Shown piece after piece: positions 44,565 through 56,900 of a DNA stretch of 64,000 bases. The notes under the pieces are model-generated. The model had not been told where the DNA came from. It saw nothing but the letters and a program-made list of their open reading frames with translations, and made no database searches. Each line of letters starts with the position of its first letter. Within the stretch, counting starts at the first letter, position 1. Made by a program: the position numbers and the translations under genes. Origin of the DNA: Saccharopolyspora indica (lineage in GTDB: Bacteria > Actinomycetota > Actinomycetes > Mycobacteriales > Pseudonocardiaceae); contig NZ_JAQGLB010000015.1 of the NCBI RefSeq assembly GCF_027853965.1, positions 62,001 through 126,000 on the forward strand. The letters run 5' to 3'.

Positions 44565-47500
44565 ATGTCCAACGAAGACAGGCTCCGCGACTACCTGCGC
44601 CGGGTGACCGCCGACCTGCACGACACCAAGCAGCGCCTCAGCGCCGTCGAGGAGAGCCGCCACGAGCCGATCGCCGTGGTCGGCATGAGCTGCCGCTATC
44701 CGGGCGGCGTCGGCAACCCCGACCAGCTGTGGCGGTTGGTGGCCGAGGGGCGCGACGCGATCACCGAGTTCCCGTCCGACCGCGGCTGGGACACCGCCGG
44801 GCTCTACGACCCGGATCCGGAGCACCCGGGCACCACCTACGCCAAGGAGGGCGGCTTCCTCGGCGGAGCTGGCGATTTCGACGCCGAGTTCTTCGGGATC
44901 AGCCCGCGCGAGGCGCTCACCATGGACCCGCAGCAGCGGTTGCTGCTGGAATCGGCGTGGGAGGCCGTCGAGAGCGCCCGCATCGATCCGGCGGCGCTGC
45001 GCGGCAGCCGGACCGGCGTGTTCGCCGGGGCCATGTACCACGACTACGGAATCCGCATCTCCCGCACGCCCAAGGGAACCGGGCGGTACCTGACCAACGA
45101 CAGCATCGGCAGCCTGATCTCCGGCCGGATCTCCTACGCCCTGGGGCTGTCCGGCCCGGCGCTGACGGTGGACACCGCGTGCTCCTCGTCGCTCGTGGCG
45201 CTGCACCTGGCCAGGGAGTCGCTGCTGTCGGGCGAGTGCGCGCTGGCCCTCGCCGGTGGTGTCGCGGTGATGGCCTCGCCGTGGCTGTTCGTCGAGCTGA
45301 GCCGGCAGCGCGGGCTGGCCGGTGACGGCCGGTGCAAGGCGTTCTCGGCCGCTGCCGACGGGGCCGGGTTCTCCGAGGGTGTGGGAATGCTGGTGCTGGA
45401 GCGCCTTTCCGATGCGCAGCGCAACGGGCACCGAGTGCTCGCCGTCGTGCGCGGCAGCGCGGTCAACCAGGACGGCGCCAGCAACGGCTTCAGCGCACCG
45501 CACGGCCCCGCGCAGGAGGCCGTGATCAACCAGGCGCTGGCCGCGTCCCGGCTCAGCGCCGCGGAGATCGACGCCGTCGAAGGGCACGGCACCGGGACCG
45601 CGCTGGGCGACCCGATCGAGGCGCACGCCCTGCTGGCCACCTACGGCCGGCACCGGGACCGGCCGCTGTGGCTCGGCTCGATCAAGTCCAACATCGCCCA
45701 CGCCCAGGCCGCGGCCGGGGTGGCCGGGGTGATCAAGGTGGTGCAGTCGATGCGCCACGGCGTGCTGCCCGCGACGCTGCACGTCGACGAGCCGTCGCCG
45801 AACATCGACTGGGCGTCGGGCTCCGTCGCCCTGCTGACCGAGCGGACGCCGTGGCCGGAGACGGGGCACCCGCGCCGCGCCGGGGTGTCCTCCTTCGGCA
45901 TCAGCGGCACCAACGCCCACGTGATCCTGGAACAAGCCCCGGACACCGCCGAGCCCGACCGGGCCGAACTGGCCGCGGGCCCGGTGCCGCTGGTGCTGTC
46001 CGGTCGCACCAAGAGCGCGCTGCGGGCGCAAGCGCAGAACTTGCTGACCCACCTCGACGAGAACCCGGGCCTGCGATCCGCGGACGTCGCGCGCTCGCTG
46101 GCAGAGACCCGGGCGACGTTCGACCACCGCGCCGTCGTGGTCGCAGGCGATCCCGGGGCGCAGCGCGCCGCGCTCGCGGCACTGGCCGAGGACTCCCCGG
46201 CGCCGAACCTGGTGGCGGGGCGCGCTCGGCCCGAGCCGAAGACGGTGTTCGTCTTCCCCGGCCAGGGCACGCAGTGGCCCGGCATGGCCGCCGAACTGCT
46301 GGATTCCGCTCCGGTGTTCGCCGCGAAGATGACCGACTGCGCACAAGCCCTCGCCGACTTCGTCGAGTGGGACCTGATCGAGGTGCTGCGCTCCGGACGG
46401 GAACTGGACCGGGTCGACGTCGTGCAACCGGCCACCTTCGCCGTGATGGTCTCGCTCGCCGCGCTGTGGCAGTCCACGGGCGTGCAGCCGGCCGCGGTGG
46501 TCGGCCATTCGCAGGGCGAGATCGCCGCCGCGCACGTGGCCGGGGTGCTGAGCCTCACCGACGCGTGCCGGATCGTCGCGCTGCGCAGCCGGGAACTGCG
46601 CGCGATCTGCGGGCGGGGCTCGATGGTCTCCGTCGAGCGCCCGGCCGCGGAGGTCGAAGCCTGGCTGGAGCCCTGGCGGGACCGGTTGGCCATCGCCGCG
46701 GTCAACGGCCCGTCGTCGGTCGTGGTCTCCGGTGACGACGACGCGCTCGCCGAATTCGGCAAGGTGCTCTCGGCGGAGGGGGCGCTGCGGTGGCAGCTGC
46801 CGGTGGACTTCGCGGCGCACTCCCCGCACATCGACGAGCTGGCCGACGGCATCCGGCGCGCCCTCGCGCCGGTCGTGCCCCAGCGGGCGCGGATCCCCGT
46901 CTTCTCCGCCACCGACGCCGACTGGGTCGACGGGACCGGCATGGACGGCGAGTACTGGTTGCGCAACCTCCGGCAGACCGTTCGCTTCCACGATGCCGCA
47001 GCCGCCCTGCTGGGCGCCGACCACGACGTGTTCGTCGAGGTCAGCGCGCACCCGGTGCTCACCATGTCGATCGAGGACGCCGCCGACGAGCTCGGCGTGC
47101 AGGTGCGGACGACCGGATCGTTGCGCCGCGAGGAAGGCGGTCTGCACCGCTTCCTGCTCTCGGCCGGGCAGGCGCACGTCCACGGCGTCGCCCTGGCCTT
47201 GTCCTCGTTCGACGGAGCATCCGTGGTGGACCTGCCCACCTACGCCTTCCAGCACGAGCGGTACTGGGCGGAGTCGGCGGCGGGTGCCCCCGACGCGGTC
47301 GGCCTCGGCCTGGCGGAAACCGATCACCCGCTGCTCGGGGCCGCGGTGGCACTGCCCGAGTCCGACGGGTTCCTCCTGACCGGAGCGCTGTCCCGCCACA
47401 CCCACCCGTGGACCGCCGATCACGCGGTGGGCGGCGCGGTGATCCTGCCCGGCACCGCCTTCCTGGAGATGGCGATGCGGGCGGGCGACGAAGTGGACTG

Positions 47501-50500
47501 CCCGCGAGTGGCGGAGCTGACCATCGAGGCACCGCTGGTGCTGCCCGAGAACGGCGAAGCCGCGGTGCAGGTGCTCGTCGGCGGCCCCGACGACAGCGGA
47601 ACGCGCCAGGTGAGCATCTACGCCAAGGCGGATTCGTGGGTGCGCCACGCGGTCGGCTACCTCGACGGGGCCGAGCCCGAGCCCGGTCCTGCGGAGCCGT
47701 CCGAATGGCCCCCGGCCGGTGCCGAACCGGTGGACGTCGAGGACTTCTACGCCGACGTCAACGCGACGGCGCTGCACTACGGCCCGGCTTTCCAGGGCAT
47801 GCGCGCGGCTTGGCGCCGGGGCCGGGAGGTCTTCGCCGAGGTCGAACTGCCGCAGTCGGCGGACGCAGGCGGTTTCGGGATCCACCCGGCGCTGCTGGAC
47901 GCCGCGCTGCACGGCTTGGGAGTGGGGTCGCTGCTGGACACCGCCCGCGATGCCGAACGGGTTCCGCTGCCGTTCTCGTGGGAGGGGGTGACCCTCCACG
48001 CGTCGAGCGCGCGGAAGGTCCGGGTGCGGCTCGCCCCGGCAGGCGCGGACGGCATCTCGGTGTCGGTCGCCGACGAGACCGGGCAGCCGGTGGCGACGGT
48101 GGATTCCCTGGTCGTCCGGCCGGTCTCCGCGCAGCAGCTGCGCAGCGCCCGAGCGGCGGGCGGAGCCATGCACGTCGTGGAGTGGGTACCGGTGACCGGC
48201 GGTGCGGTCGGCTCCGGGCAGTGGGCGGAACTGGGACCGGACCGGGACCTGTCGAGCATTTCCGGCGCTCCGGACGTGGTCGTGGCCGAATACCCGTCCA
48301 CCGAGCCGGATTCCGTCGTGGACGGCGTAACGCGAGCGGTGGGCTCGGCGCTGGCGCTGGTGCAGGACTGGCTGGCCGACGACCGGTTCGCCGGCGCGAA
48401 GCTGGTGATCGTGACCGGCGGCGCGGTCAGCACGAACCCGGACGAGCCCGCACCGGATCTCGTGCACGCACCGCTGTGGGGTCTGCTGCGCTCCGCGCAA
48501 TCGGAGAACCCCGGCCGGTTCGTGCTGGTGGACGCCGACAGCGCGGACCGGCAGCTGCTCGCCGCGGCGGTGGCCACCGGTGAGCCGCAGCTGGTGATCC
48601 GCGGCGGAGAGGTCCTGGCCGCGCGGCTGGCCCGCCACGACGCGGCCGGCGGCCTGACGCCGCCCGACGCGGCGGCCTGGCGGCTGGACATCCCGACCAC
48701 CGGCACCTTCGACAACCTGGTGCTGGCCGAGTGCCCCGAGGTGCTGGCACCGCTGGGCCCGGGCCAGGTCCGGGTCGCGGTGCGGGCCGCGGGCTTGAAC
48801 TTCCGCGACGTGCTCTTCGGGCTCGGCCTCTCGCTGGGCGAGGGGGACTTCGGCGGCGAAGCCTCCGGCGTCGTGCTGGAGGTCGGCCCGGACGTGCCGC
48901 ACCTGGCGCCCGGGGACCGGGTGATGGGCGCGCTCGGCGGCGCGTTCGGCCCGATCGCGGTCGCCGACCACCGGATGATGACGCACATCCCGAGCGGGCT
49001 GACCTTCGCCGAGGCGGCCACGATCCCGATCGCCTTCCTGACCGCCTACTACGGCCTGGTGGACCTCGGCGGCCTGCGGGCGGGGGAGAAGGTGCTGGTG
49101 CACGCGGCCGCCGGTGGCGTCGGCACGGCCGCGGTCCAGCTGGCCCGGCACCTGGGGGCCGAGATCTTCGCCACCGCCAGCGAGCCGAAGTGGGACGTGC
49201 TGCGCGGCAACGGGATCGCGGAGGACCACCTCGCCTCGTCCAGGTCCCTGGACTTCGCCGGGAAGTTCGCCGCGACGACCGGTGGGCGCGGTGTGGACGT
49301 CGTGCTGAACTCGCTGGCGGGCAAGTACGTCGACGCCTCCCTCGAAGTGCTCGCCGCGGGCGGCCGCTTCCTGGAGATGGGCAAGACCGACAAGCGCGAC
49401 CAGCGGCAGATCGCCGCCGACCACTCCGGCGTCGCCTACCAGGCCTACGACCTGCAGGAGGCCGGGCTGGACCGGATCCAGCAGATGCTGCGCGAGCTGT
49501 GCGAGCTGTTCGAGCGCGGCGCGCTGAAGCCGCTCCCGCTGCACAACTGGGACCTGCGCCGGGCGCCGGATGCGTTCCGCTTCCTCAGCCAGGCCAAGCA
49601 CACCGGCAAGCTGGTGCTCACCTGCCCGCATCCGCCGGAGAAGTCCGGAACCGTGCTGATCACCGGCGGATCCGGGACGCTCGCCGGGCTCGTCGCCCGC
49701 CACCTGGCCACCGAGCACGGCGTCGCGCACCTCGTCCTGGCCAGCCGGTCCGGCACCGGTTCGGCGGAACTCGCCGCCGAGCTCGCCGAGCTGGGCACCG
49801 ACGTCAGCTTCGCGGCCTGCGACGTGGCGGACCGCGAGGCGCTGGCCGCGCTGCTGTCCGAGATCCCACCGGAGCGGCCGCTGACCGGGGTGGTGCACAC
49901 CGCCGGGGTGCTGGCCGACGGCGTCATCGACTCGATGACCCCGGAGCAGGTGGCGCAGGTGCTGCGACCGAAGGTGCTCGGGGCGGTGAACCTGCACGAG
50001 CTCACCAGGGACGCGGACCTGTCCATGTTCGTGCTGTTCTCCTCCGGGGCCGCGACCTTCGGCTCGCCGGGGCAGGGCAACTACGCCGCGGCCAACGCCT
50101 TCCTGGACGCGCTGGCGCAGCACCGCAGGTGCCACGGCCAGCCCGCGGTTTCCCTGGCCTGGGGCCTGTGGGCGGCTCGCAGCGGGCTGACCGCCCAGCT
50201 CGCCGACGGGGACGTGGCGAGGATGACCCGCAGCGGCGCGATCGCCCTGTCCACCGAGGAAGCCCTGGAGCTGTTCGACCTCGGCGTGCGGGACGCCGAA
50301 CCCGTCCTGGTCCCGGTGCGCGTGGACGTCTCCGCGATGCGGCGGCAAGGGGATTCGCTGCCCGCGCTGTTCCAGGGCCTGGTCCGGACCCGCCCCAGGC
50401 GAGCGGCCGCGGCCCGGCACGGGGCCGAGCAGCTCGTGTCGAAGCTGCCCGGCATGTCCGATGTGGAGCGGCAGCGCGCGGTGCTGGAAGTGGTGTGCGC

Positions 50501-50924
50501 GCACGCTGCCGCGGTGCTGGGCCACTCCTCGGCGGGCGGCATCGAGCCCGGGCGGGCGTTCAAGGAGCTGGGCTTCGACTCGCTGACCTCGCTGGAGCTG
50601 CGCAACCGGCTCAACGACGCGGTCGGCCTGAAGCTGCGGGCCACGTTGATCTTCGACTACCCGACGCCGCAGGAACTGGCCGAGCGCCTGGTGGCGGACC
50701 TCGTCCCGACCGCGCCCGCGGCAGAAGGCGATGGGCATGGAGATGCGGAGATCCAGCGCCTGGTCGCGGCGATCCCGGTGAGCCGGCTCCGGCAGGCCGG
50801 TCTCCTCGACCCGCTCATCAGGCTGGCCGATCCCGGCACCGCGCCGCAGCCGGAGCAGAGCAGTGCCATCGACGACATGGACGTGCAGGCGCTGTTGCGC
50901 AAGGCGCAGGGCCTCGGTTCGTGA
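44565..50924 (+). CDS. PKS4: module 6, KS-AT(non-canonical)-DH-ER-KR-ACP
   Basis: 2119 residues; ATG at 44565 follows GGGAGAA, 13 nt after the PKS3 stop. Head MSNEDRLRDYLRR. KS Cys206; the His motif reads VEGHGTGT (Gly340 instead of Ala). AT Ser649 with FAAH (749-752), neither YASH nor HAFH; by elimination the best candidate for methoxymalonyl-ACP. DH His953 and Asp1112 intact. ER about 1372-1695 with HAAAGGVG (Gly-rich NADPH loop near 1517) and NFRDVLFGLGLSLG lacking the Tyr linked to 2S outcome. KR Ser1827, Tyr1840, Asn1844. ACP Ser2006. It is the only fully reducing module. The tail contains AGLLDPLIRL, like PKS1. Confidence 0.94.
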   Translation: MSNEDRLRDYLRRVTADLHDTKQRLSAVEESRHEPIAVVGMSCRYPGGVGNPDQLWRLVAEGRDAITEFPSDRGWDTAGLYDPDPEHPGTTYAKEGGFLGGAGDFDAEFFGISPREALTMDPQQRLLLESAWEAVESARIDPAALRGSRTGVFAGAMYHDYGIRISRTPKGTGRYLTNDSIGSLISGRISYALGLSGPALTVDTACSSSLVALHLARESLLSGECALALAGGVAVMASPWLFVELSRQRGLAGDGRCKAFSAAADGAGFSEGVGMLVLERLSDAQRNGHRVLAVVRGSAVNQDGASNGFSAPHGPAQEAVINQALAASRLSAAEIDAVEGHGTGTALGDPIEAHALLATYGRHRDRPLWLGSIKSNIAHAQAAAGVAGVIKVVQSMRHGVLPATLHVDEPSPNIDWASGSVALLTERTPWPETGHPRRAGVSSFGISGTNAHVILEQAPDTAEPDRAELAAGPVPLVLSGRTKSALRAQAQNLLTHLDENPGLRSADVARSLAETRATFDHRAVVVAGDPGAQRAALAALAEDSPAPNLVAGRARPEPKTVFVFPGQGTQWPGMAAELLDSAPVFAAKMTDCAQALADFVEWDLIEVLRSGRELDRVDVVQPATFAVMVSLAALWQSTGVQPAAVVGHSQGEIAAAHVAGVLSLTDACRIVALRSRELRAICGRGSMVSVERPAAEVEAWLEPWRDRLAIAAVNGPSSVVVSGDDDALAEFGKVLSAEGALRWQLPVDFAAHSPHIDELADGIRRALAPVVPQRARIPVFSATDADWVDGTGMDGEYWLRNLRQTVRFHDAAAALLGADHDVFVEVSAHPVLTMSIEDAADELGVQVRTTGSLRREEGGLHRFLLSAGQAHVHGVALALSSFDGASVVDLPTYAFQHERYWAESAAGAPDAVGLGLAETDHPLLGAAVALPESDGFLLTGALSRHTHPWTADHAVGGAVILPGTAFLEMAMRAGDEVDCPRVAELTIEAPLVLPENGEAAVQVLVGGPDDSGTRQVSIYAKADSWVRHAVGYLDGAEPEPGPAEPSEWPPAGAEPVDVEDFYADVNATALHYGPAFQGMRAAWRRGREVFAEVELPQSADAGGFGIHPALLDAALHGLGVGSLLDTARDAERVPLPFSWEGVTLHASSARKVRVRLAPAGADGISVSVADETGQPVATVDSLVVRPVSAQQLRSARAAGGAMHVVEWVPVTGGAVGSGQWAELGPDRDLSSISGAPDVVVAEYPSTEPDSVVDGVTRAVGSALALVQDWLADDRFAGAKLVIVTGGAVSTNPDEPAPDLVHAPLWGLLRSAQSENPGRFVLVDADSADRQLLAAAVATGEPQLVIRGGEVLAARLARHDAAGGLTPPDAAAWRLDIPTTGTFDNLVLAECPEVLAPLGPGQVRVAVRAAGLNFRDVLFGLGLSLGEGDFGGEASGVVLEVGPDVPHLAPGDRVMGALGGAFGPIAVADHRMMTHIPSGLTFAEAATIPIAFLTAYYGLVDLGGLRAGEKVLVHAAAGGVGTAAVQLARHLGAEIFATASEPKWDVLRGNGIAEDHLASSRSLDFAGKFAATTGGRGVDVVLNSLAGKYVDASLEVLAAGGRFLEMGKTDKRDQRQIAADHSGVAYQAYDLQEAGLDRIQQMLRELCELFERGALKPLPLHNWDLRRAPDAFRFLSQAKHTGKLVLTCPHPPEKSGTVLITGGSGTLAGLVARHLATEHGVAHLVLASRSGTGSAELAAELAELGTDVSFAACDVADREALAALLSEIPPERPLTGVVHTAGVLADGVIDSMTPEQVAQVLRPKVLGAVNLHELTRDADLSMFVLFSSGAATFGSPGQGNYAAANAFLDALAQHRRCHGQPAVSLAWGLWAARSGLTAQLADGDVARMTRSGAIALSTEEALELFDLGVRDAEPVLVPVRVDVSAMRRQGDSLPALFQGLVRTRPRRAAAARHGAEQLVSKLPGMSDVERQRAVLEVVCAHAAAVLGHSSAGGIEPGRAFKELGFDSLTSLELRNRLNDAVGLKLRATLIFDYPTPQELAERLVADLVPTAPAAEGDGHGDAEIQRLVAAIPVSRLRQAGLLDPLIRLADPGTAPQPEQSSAIDDMDVQALLRKAQGLGS

Positions 50925-50952
50925 GCGGTTCGGAGAACGTGGGAGGAATGTG

Positions 50953-53900
50953 ATGGAGGCGTCCACCGGACAGCTCGTCGCGGCGCTGCGGGATTCGCTC
51001 AAGGAGGTCGAGCGGCTGAAGCAGCAGGTCGACGGCCCGGGCGAGCAGATAGCGATCGTGGGGATGGCCTGCCGGTTTCCCGGCGGGGTGCGCAGCCCCG
51101 AGGACCTGTGGCGGCTGGTCGACTCCGAGGCGGACGCCATCGCGCCGGTCCCGGAGGAACGCGGCTGGCCGCACCCGGTCAGCGGCGGATTCCTGCGCGA
51201 GCCGGGCGGTTTCGACGCGGCGTTCTTCGGGATCAGCCCGCGCGAAGCACTGGCGATGGACCCGCAGCAGCGGCTGCTGCTGGAGATCACCTGGGAGACC
51301 TTCGAGCGGGCCGGTCTCGACCCGACCGCGTTGCGCGGCAGCCGGACCGGGGTGTTCACCGGCACGCACGGCCAGGACTACCTCGGCCTGATCACCAGCG
51401 GCGGCGGGGGCGATGGCTACCTCGCGACCAGCACGAGCGCCAGCATCCTCTCCGGACGCATCGCCTACACCTTCGGGCTCGAAGGACCGGCGGTCACGGT
51501 GGACACCGCGTGCTCGTCGTCCTTGGTGGCGATGCACCTGGCCGCGCAGGCGCTGCGCGGCGGGGAGTGCTCGTTGGCGCTCGCCGGCGGTGTTTCGGTG
51601 ATCTGCATGCCCGACGGCCTGGTCGCGTTCCAGCAGCAGGGCGGGATGGCCCCGGACTTCCGCTGCAAGGCGTTCTCCTCGGCGGCCGACGGGACCGGCT
51701 TCGCCGAGGGCGTGGGAATGCTGCTGCTGGAGCGCTTGTCCGATGCGCGGCGCAACGACCACCGCGTGCTGGCGGTGCTGCGGGGCTCGGCGGTCAACCA
51801 GGACGGCGCGTCCAACGGGCTGACGGCGCCCAACGGCCCGTCGCAGGAGGCGGTCATCCGCCAGGCGCTGACCGGCGCCGGGCTCGCACCGTCCGATGTG
51901 GACTACGTCGAGGCGCACGGCACCGGGACCTCGCTGGGCGACCCGATCGAGGCCCACGCGGTGCTGGCCACCTACGGGCAGGACCGGCAGCGGCCGCTGC
52001 TGCTGGGCTCGCTGAAGTCCAACATCGGCCACGCCCAGGCGGCCGCCGGGGTGGCGGGCGTGATCAAGTCGGTGCTGGCCATGCGGCACGGCACGCTGCC
52101 CCGGACCCTGCACGTCGACCAGCCGTCCCGGCACGTCGACTGGAGCACCGGTGCGGTGGAGGTGCTGACCGGAGCGCGGCCCTGGCCGGAGACCGGGCGA
52201 CCGCGCCGGGCAGGCGTGTCGTCCTTCGGGATCAGCGGCACCAACGCGCACGTGATCATCGAGCAGGGCCCGGAGCCGGAGCCCCCGTCCGCGGTGGATG
52301 CGGACGGCGTGGTCCCGTGGGTGCTGTCGGCGCGCAGCGGCGCAGCACTGCGGGAACAGGCGGCCGATCTGGCCGCGCACGCGGCCGGTCTGGGTACCGC
52401 CGACGTGGCGCTGTCCCTGCTGCGGACCCGGGCGCTCCACGAGCACCGAGCGGTGGTGCTCGGGCGGACGGCAGCCGAGCTGACCGACGGGCTGACCGCC
52501 CTGGCCCGCGCCGAACCGGCGCAGTCGGTGGTCCGGGGTGTCGCGGGAGCGCCCGGACAGGTCGGGTTCCTGTTCTCCGGCCAAGGCTCCCAGCGCATCG
52601 GGATGGGTCGTGAGCTCGCTGCCGAGTTCCCGGCGTTCGCGAGGGCCTTCGACGCGGTCTGCTACGAACTGGACCGGCACCTGGACGTCCCCGTCCGGGA
52701 AGCGGTGGGGTCGGAGCTGATCGAGCGGACGGCCTGCACCCAGGTCGGGCTGTTCGCCTTCGAAGTCGCGCTGTTCCGGTTGCTGGAGCACTGGGGAGTG
52801 CATCCCGCCGTGCTCCTCGGACATTCCGTCGGCGAGTTCGCCGCGGCCCACGTCAGCGGCGCCCTGACGCTCGGCGACGCGGCGAAGCTGATCGCCGCCA
52901 GGGGACGGCTGATGCAGGCCCTGCCCACCGGTGGCGCGATGGTGTCGGTCCAGGCACCGGCCGCGGAAGTGCTTCCGCTGCTGACCGAACGCGTCTCGCT
53001 CGCGGCCGTCAACGGCCCGGACGCCGCGGTCATCTCCGGCGATGCCGAGGAGGTGCTCGGCATCGCGGAGGTGCTCGCCGAGCGCGGCCGCAAGACCAGG
53101 CGGCTGCGGGTCAGCCACGCGTTCCACTCGCCGCTGGTGGAACCGGTGCTGGCGGAGTTCCGGGAGGTCGCCGAGTCGGTGACCTACTTCCCGCCGCGAC
53201 TGCCGGTGGTGTCCAACGTGACCGGCTCGCCGGTCACCGCGTTCACCCCGGACCACTGGGTGGACCACGCGCGCAACGCCGTGCGCTTCGCCGACGGCGT
53301 GCGGTGGATGCAGGACAACGGGGTCCGCTGCTTCGTGGAGGTCGGACCGGACGCGGTGCTCGCTCCGATGGCCCAGGAATGCGGCGTCGCCGAAGCAATC
53401 CCCACCTGCCGCCGCAACCGTTCCGAGGTGTCCGCGGTCATGACCGCCTTGAGCAGGCTCCACGTGGCGAACGTGCCGGTGAACTGGGAGGCGGTGCTCG
53501 ACGCGCGCGCAGCGGGCATCGTCGAGCTGCCCACCTATCCGTTCCAGCACAAGCGGTTCTGGCCGGGACCGCCTGCGGCCCCGGCGGGACTCGCGGCCAC
53601 CGCGCCGGAACCGGCCGAGGAGATCGAGGCCGCCGACGAGCTCGGGCTCGCCGACCTGCCCGAACCCGAACGCCGCTCGGCGTTGCTCGGATTGGTCCGC
53701 AGCAGCGCGGCGGCGGTGCTGGGACACGACTCCGGCCAGGAGATCGAGCCCGACCAGCCGTTCCAGAACCTCGGCTTCGACTCGATGACCGCCGTCGAGT
53801 TCCGCAACCTCCTGCAGCGCACCGCCGGGGTCCCGTTGCCTGCGACGCTGGTCTTCGACTACCCGACACCGGCGGTGCTGGCCGAGCACATCGGTGCCGT

Positions 53901-56900
53901 GCTGCGCGGGGAAGCTCGACCCGTGGCCGAGCCGGTCGGCGCCGGTGCCGTCGCCGACGAGCCGATCGCGATCGTCGGGATGGGCTGCCGGTACCCCGGC
54001 GGGGTCGACTCGGCCGACGACCTGTGGCGCCTGGTCGCAACGGGCGGCGACGCCATCTCACCGTTCCCGGCCGACCGCGGCTGGGACGTCGACGGGGCTT
54101 ACGACCCGGACCCGGACGCGATCGGCAAGAGCTACACCAGGTACGGCGGGTTCGTGCTGGACGCGGCCGACTTCGACAGCGGCTTCTTCGGGATCGGTCC
54201 CCGCGAGGCCTTGGCGATGGACCCGCAGCAGCGGCTGATGCTGGAGGTGTCCTGGGAGGCGCTGGAGCGCGCCGGGATCGACCCGCAATCGCTGCGCGGC
54301 AGCCGGACCGGCGTGTTCGCGGGCATGGTGTCCAGCGACTACGCCAGCAGGCTGCGCTCCATCCCCCCGGAGCTCGCCGGTTACCTCGGCAACGGCAGCG
54401 CCGCCAGCGTGCTCTCCGGCCGGGTGGCCTACGCCCTGGGCCTGGAAGGGCCCACGATGACGGTGGACACCGCGTGCTCGTCGTCGCTGGTGTCGATCCA
54501 CCTGGCGGCGCAGGCGCTGCGCGGCGGCGAGTGCTCGCTCGCCCTGGCGGGCGGCGTGACCATCATGTCCACACCGGCCGCGTTCATCGAGTTCAGCAGG
54601 CAGCGGGGGCTCGCAGCCGATGGCCGCTGCAAGGCGTTCGCCGCCGCGGCCGACGGCACGGCCTGGGGCGAGGGAATCGGGATCGTCGTCCTGGAACGGC
54701 TGTCGGACGCGCGGCGCAACGGCCACCAGGTGCTGGCCGTGCTGCGGGGCTCGGCGGTGAACCAGGACGGCGCGTCCAACGGCTTGACCGCGCCGAACGG
54801 GCCTTCGCAGCAGCGGGTGATCCGGCAGGCGCTGGCCAGCGCCGGACTGCGTCCCTCCGATGTGGACGCTGTGGAGGCGCACGGCACCGGGACGTCGCTG
54901 GGCGACCCGATCGAGGCTCAGGCGCTGCTGGCCACCTACGGGCAGGACCGGGAACGACCGCTGCTGCTGGGCTCGCTGAAGTCCAACATCGGCCACACCC
55001 TCGGAGCCGCCGGGGTCGGTGGCGTGATCAAGACCGTGCAGGCGATGCGCCGCGGAGTGCTGCCGAAGACCTTGCACGTCGACGAGCCCACCGGCCACGT
55101 GGACTGGTCGGCGGGGGAGGTGCGGCTGCTCACCGAGCCCGAGCCGTGGCCGGACACCGGGCGCCCGCGCCGTGCCGGGGTCTCGTCGTTCGGCGTCAGC
55201 GGCACCAACGCGCACCTCGTGCTGGAGCAGGCAGTTGAAGAACCGGACGACTCGCGGCCGGACGCGACGGTGTCCGCCTGGGTGCTCTCCGGGAAGAGCC
55301 CGGAAGCCCTCCGCGACCAGGCGTCCCGGTTGCTCTCGCACGTGGAGTCCGCGCCCGGGCTGCCGATCGCCGACGTCGGGCACACCCTGGCCACCGGCAG
55401 GTCCGCGTTCGCGCACCGGGCGGCGGTGGTGGGAAGCCGCGACGAGTTGACGAGCGGACTGCGGGCGATCGCCGACTCCCCGCCGCAGGAAGCGGCCGCA
55501 GCCCCTGGGCGGGTGGGCGTGCTGTTCTCCGGGCAGGGCTCGCAGCGGCTCGGCATGGGAAGGGCGCTGCACCAGGAGTTCCCCGTGTTCGCGACCGCTT
55601 TCGACGATGCGTGCGACCTCCTGGACGAACACCTCGCGGGACACCTCCCGCACGGCGTCCGCGAAGTGATACACGCGGCCGAGGGCAGCCCGGCAGCCGC
55701 GCTGCTGGACCAGACCGCCTACGCCCAGACCGGGCTCTTCGCGTTCGAAGTGGCCATGTACCGGTTGCTGGAGCACTGGGGAGTGCGGGCCGATCTCGTG
55801 CTCGGGCACTCGGTGGGCGAGCTCGCCGCGGCGCACGTCGCCGGGGTCCTCGACCTGGACGACGCGGCGGCCCTGGTCGCGGCCCGGGCCCGGTTGATGC
55901 AGGAACTCCCCGCAGGCGGGGCGATGGTGTCCCTGCGCGCGACCGAGCAGGACGTGCGGCGCGTGCTGACCGACGAGGTCTCGATCGCCGCGGTCAACGG
56001 CCCGCGGTCGACGGTGATCTCCGGGCCGGAGGACGCCGTGTCGGCCGTCGCCGCCCGCTTCGAGAAGGCCAAGCGCCTGCCGGTCAGCCACGCCTTCCAC
56101 TCCGCGCTGGTCGAACCGATGCTGGCGGAGTTCGCCGAGGTGGCCGCGCGGCTCACCTACCGGGCGGCGGCCGTCCCGGTGGTCTCCAACGTCACCGGTG
56201 AGGTGTGCGACGACATCGCCACGCCCGAGTACTGGGGGCGGCACGTGCGGGCCGCGGTGCGGTTCGCCGACGGCGTGCACGCGCTGCACGAGAAGGGCGT
56301 TCGGCACTTCGTCGAGGTCGGACCGGATGCGGTGCTGACCGCGATGGCGCAGGAGTGCGTGCCCGGCTCGTGCATCGCGACCAGCCGCCGGAACCGGCCG
56401 GAGACGACGGGCGTGCTCGACGCGGTCGCCCGGTTGCACGTCGACGGTGGCGAGGTCGACTGGCAGCGCGTGTTCGAGACCTGGCGGCCTCGCCGGGCGG
56501 ACCTGCCGACCTACGCCTTCCAGCACCAGCGGTACTGGCTGGACGACGCGGCCGACGGTGCGGAGGCGCACGAGGTGGTGTCGCTGGCCGGCGGCGAGGA
56601 CGTGCTGCTGACCGGTCACCTGCGCAACGCATCCGACACCGACCTGGTCGAACTGGTGCTGCGCGCGGGCGAACGGATCGGCTGCGACAGGATCGGCGAA
56701 CTCACCGTCGAAGTGCCGCTGGCGGGAGCCGACGTCGACGTCCAGGTGCTGGTCCGGTCCGGGACCGCCACCTGCTACGCCAGTTCCGACGGCGACTCCT
56801 GGACCCGGCACGCCACCGCGACCCTGCTGGCCGCCGGGGCGGCGAGCGCCGGGCTGCTGGAATGGCCGCCCGCGGAGGCCGAAGAGGTCGAGCCGGGCGT

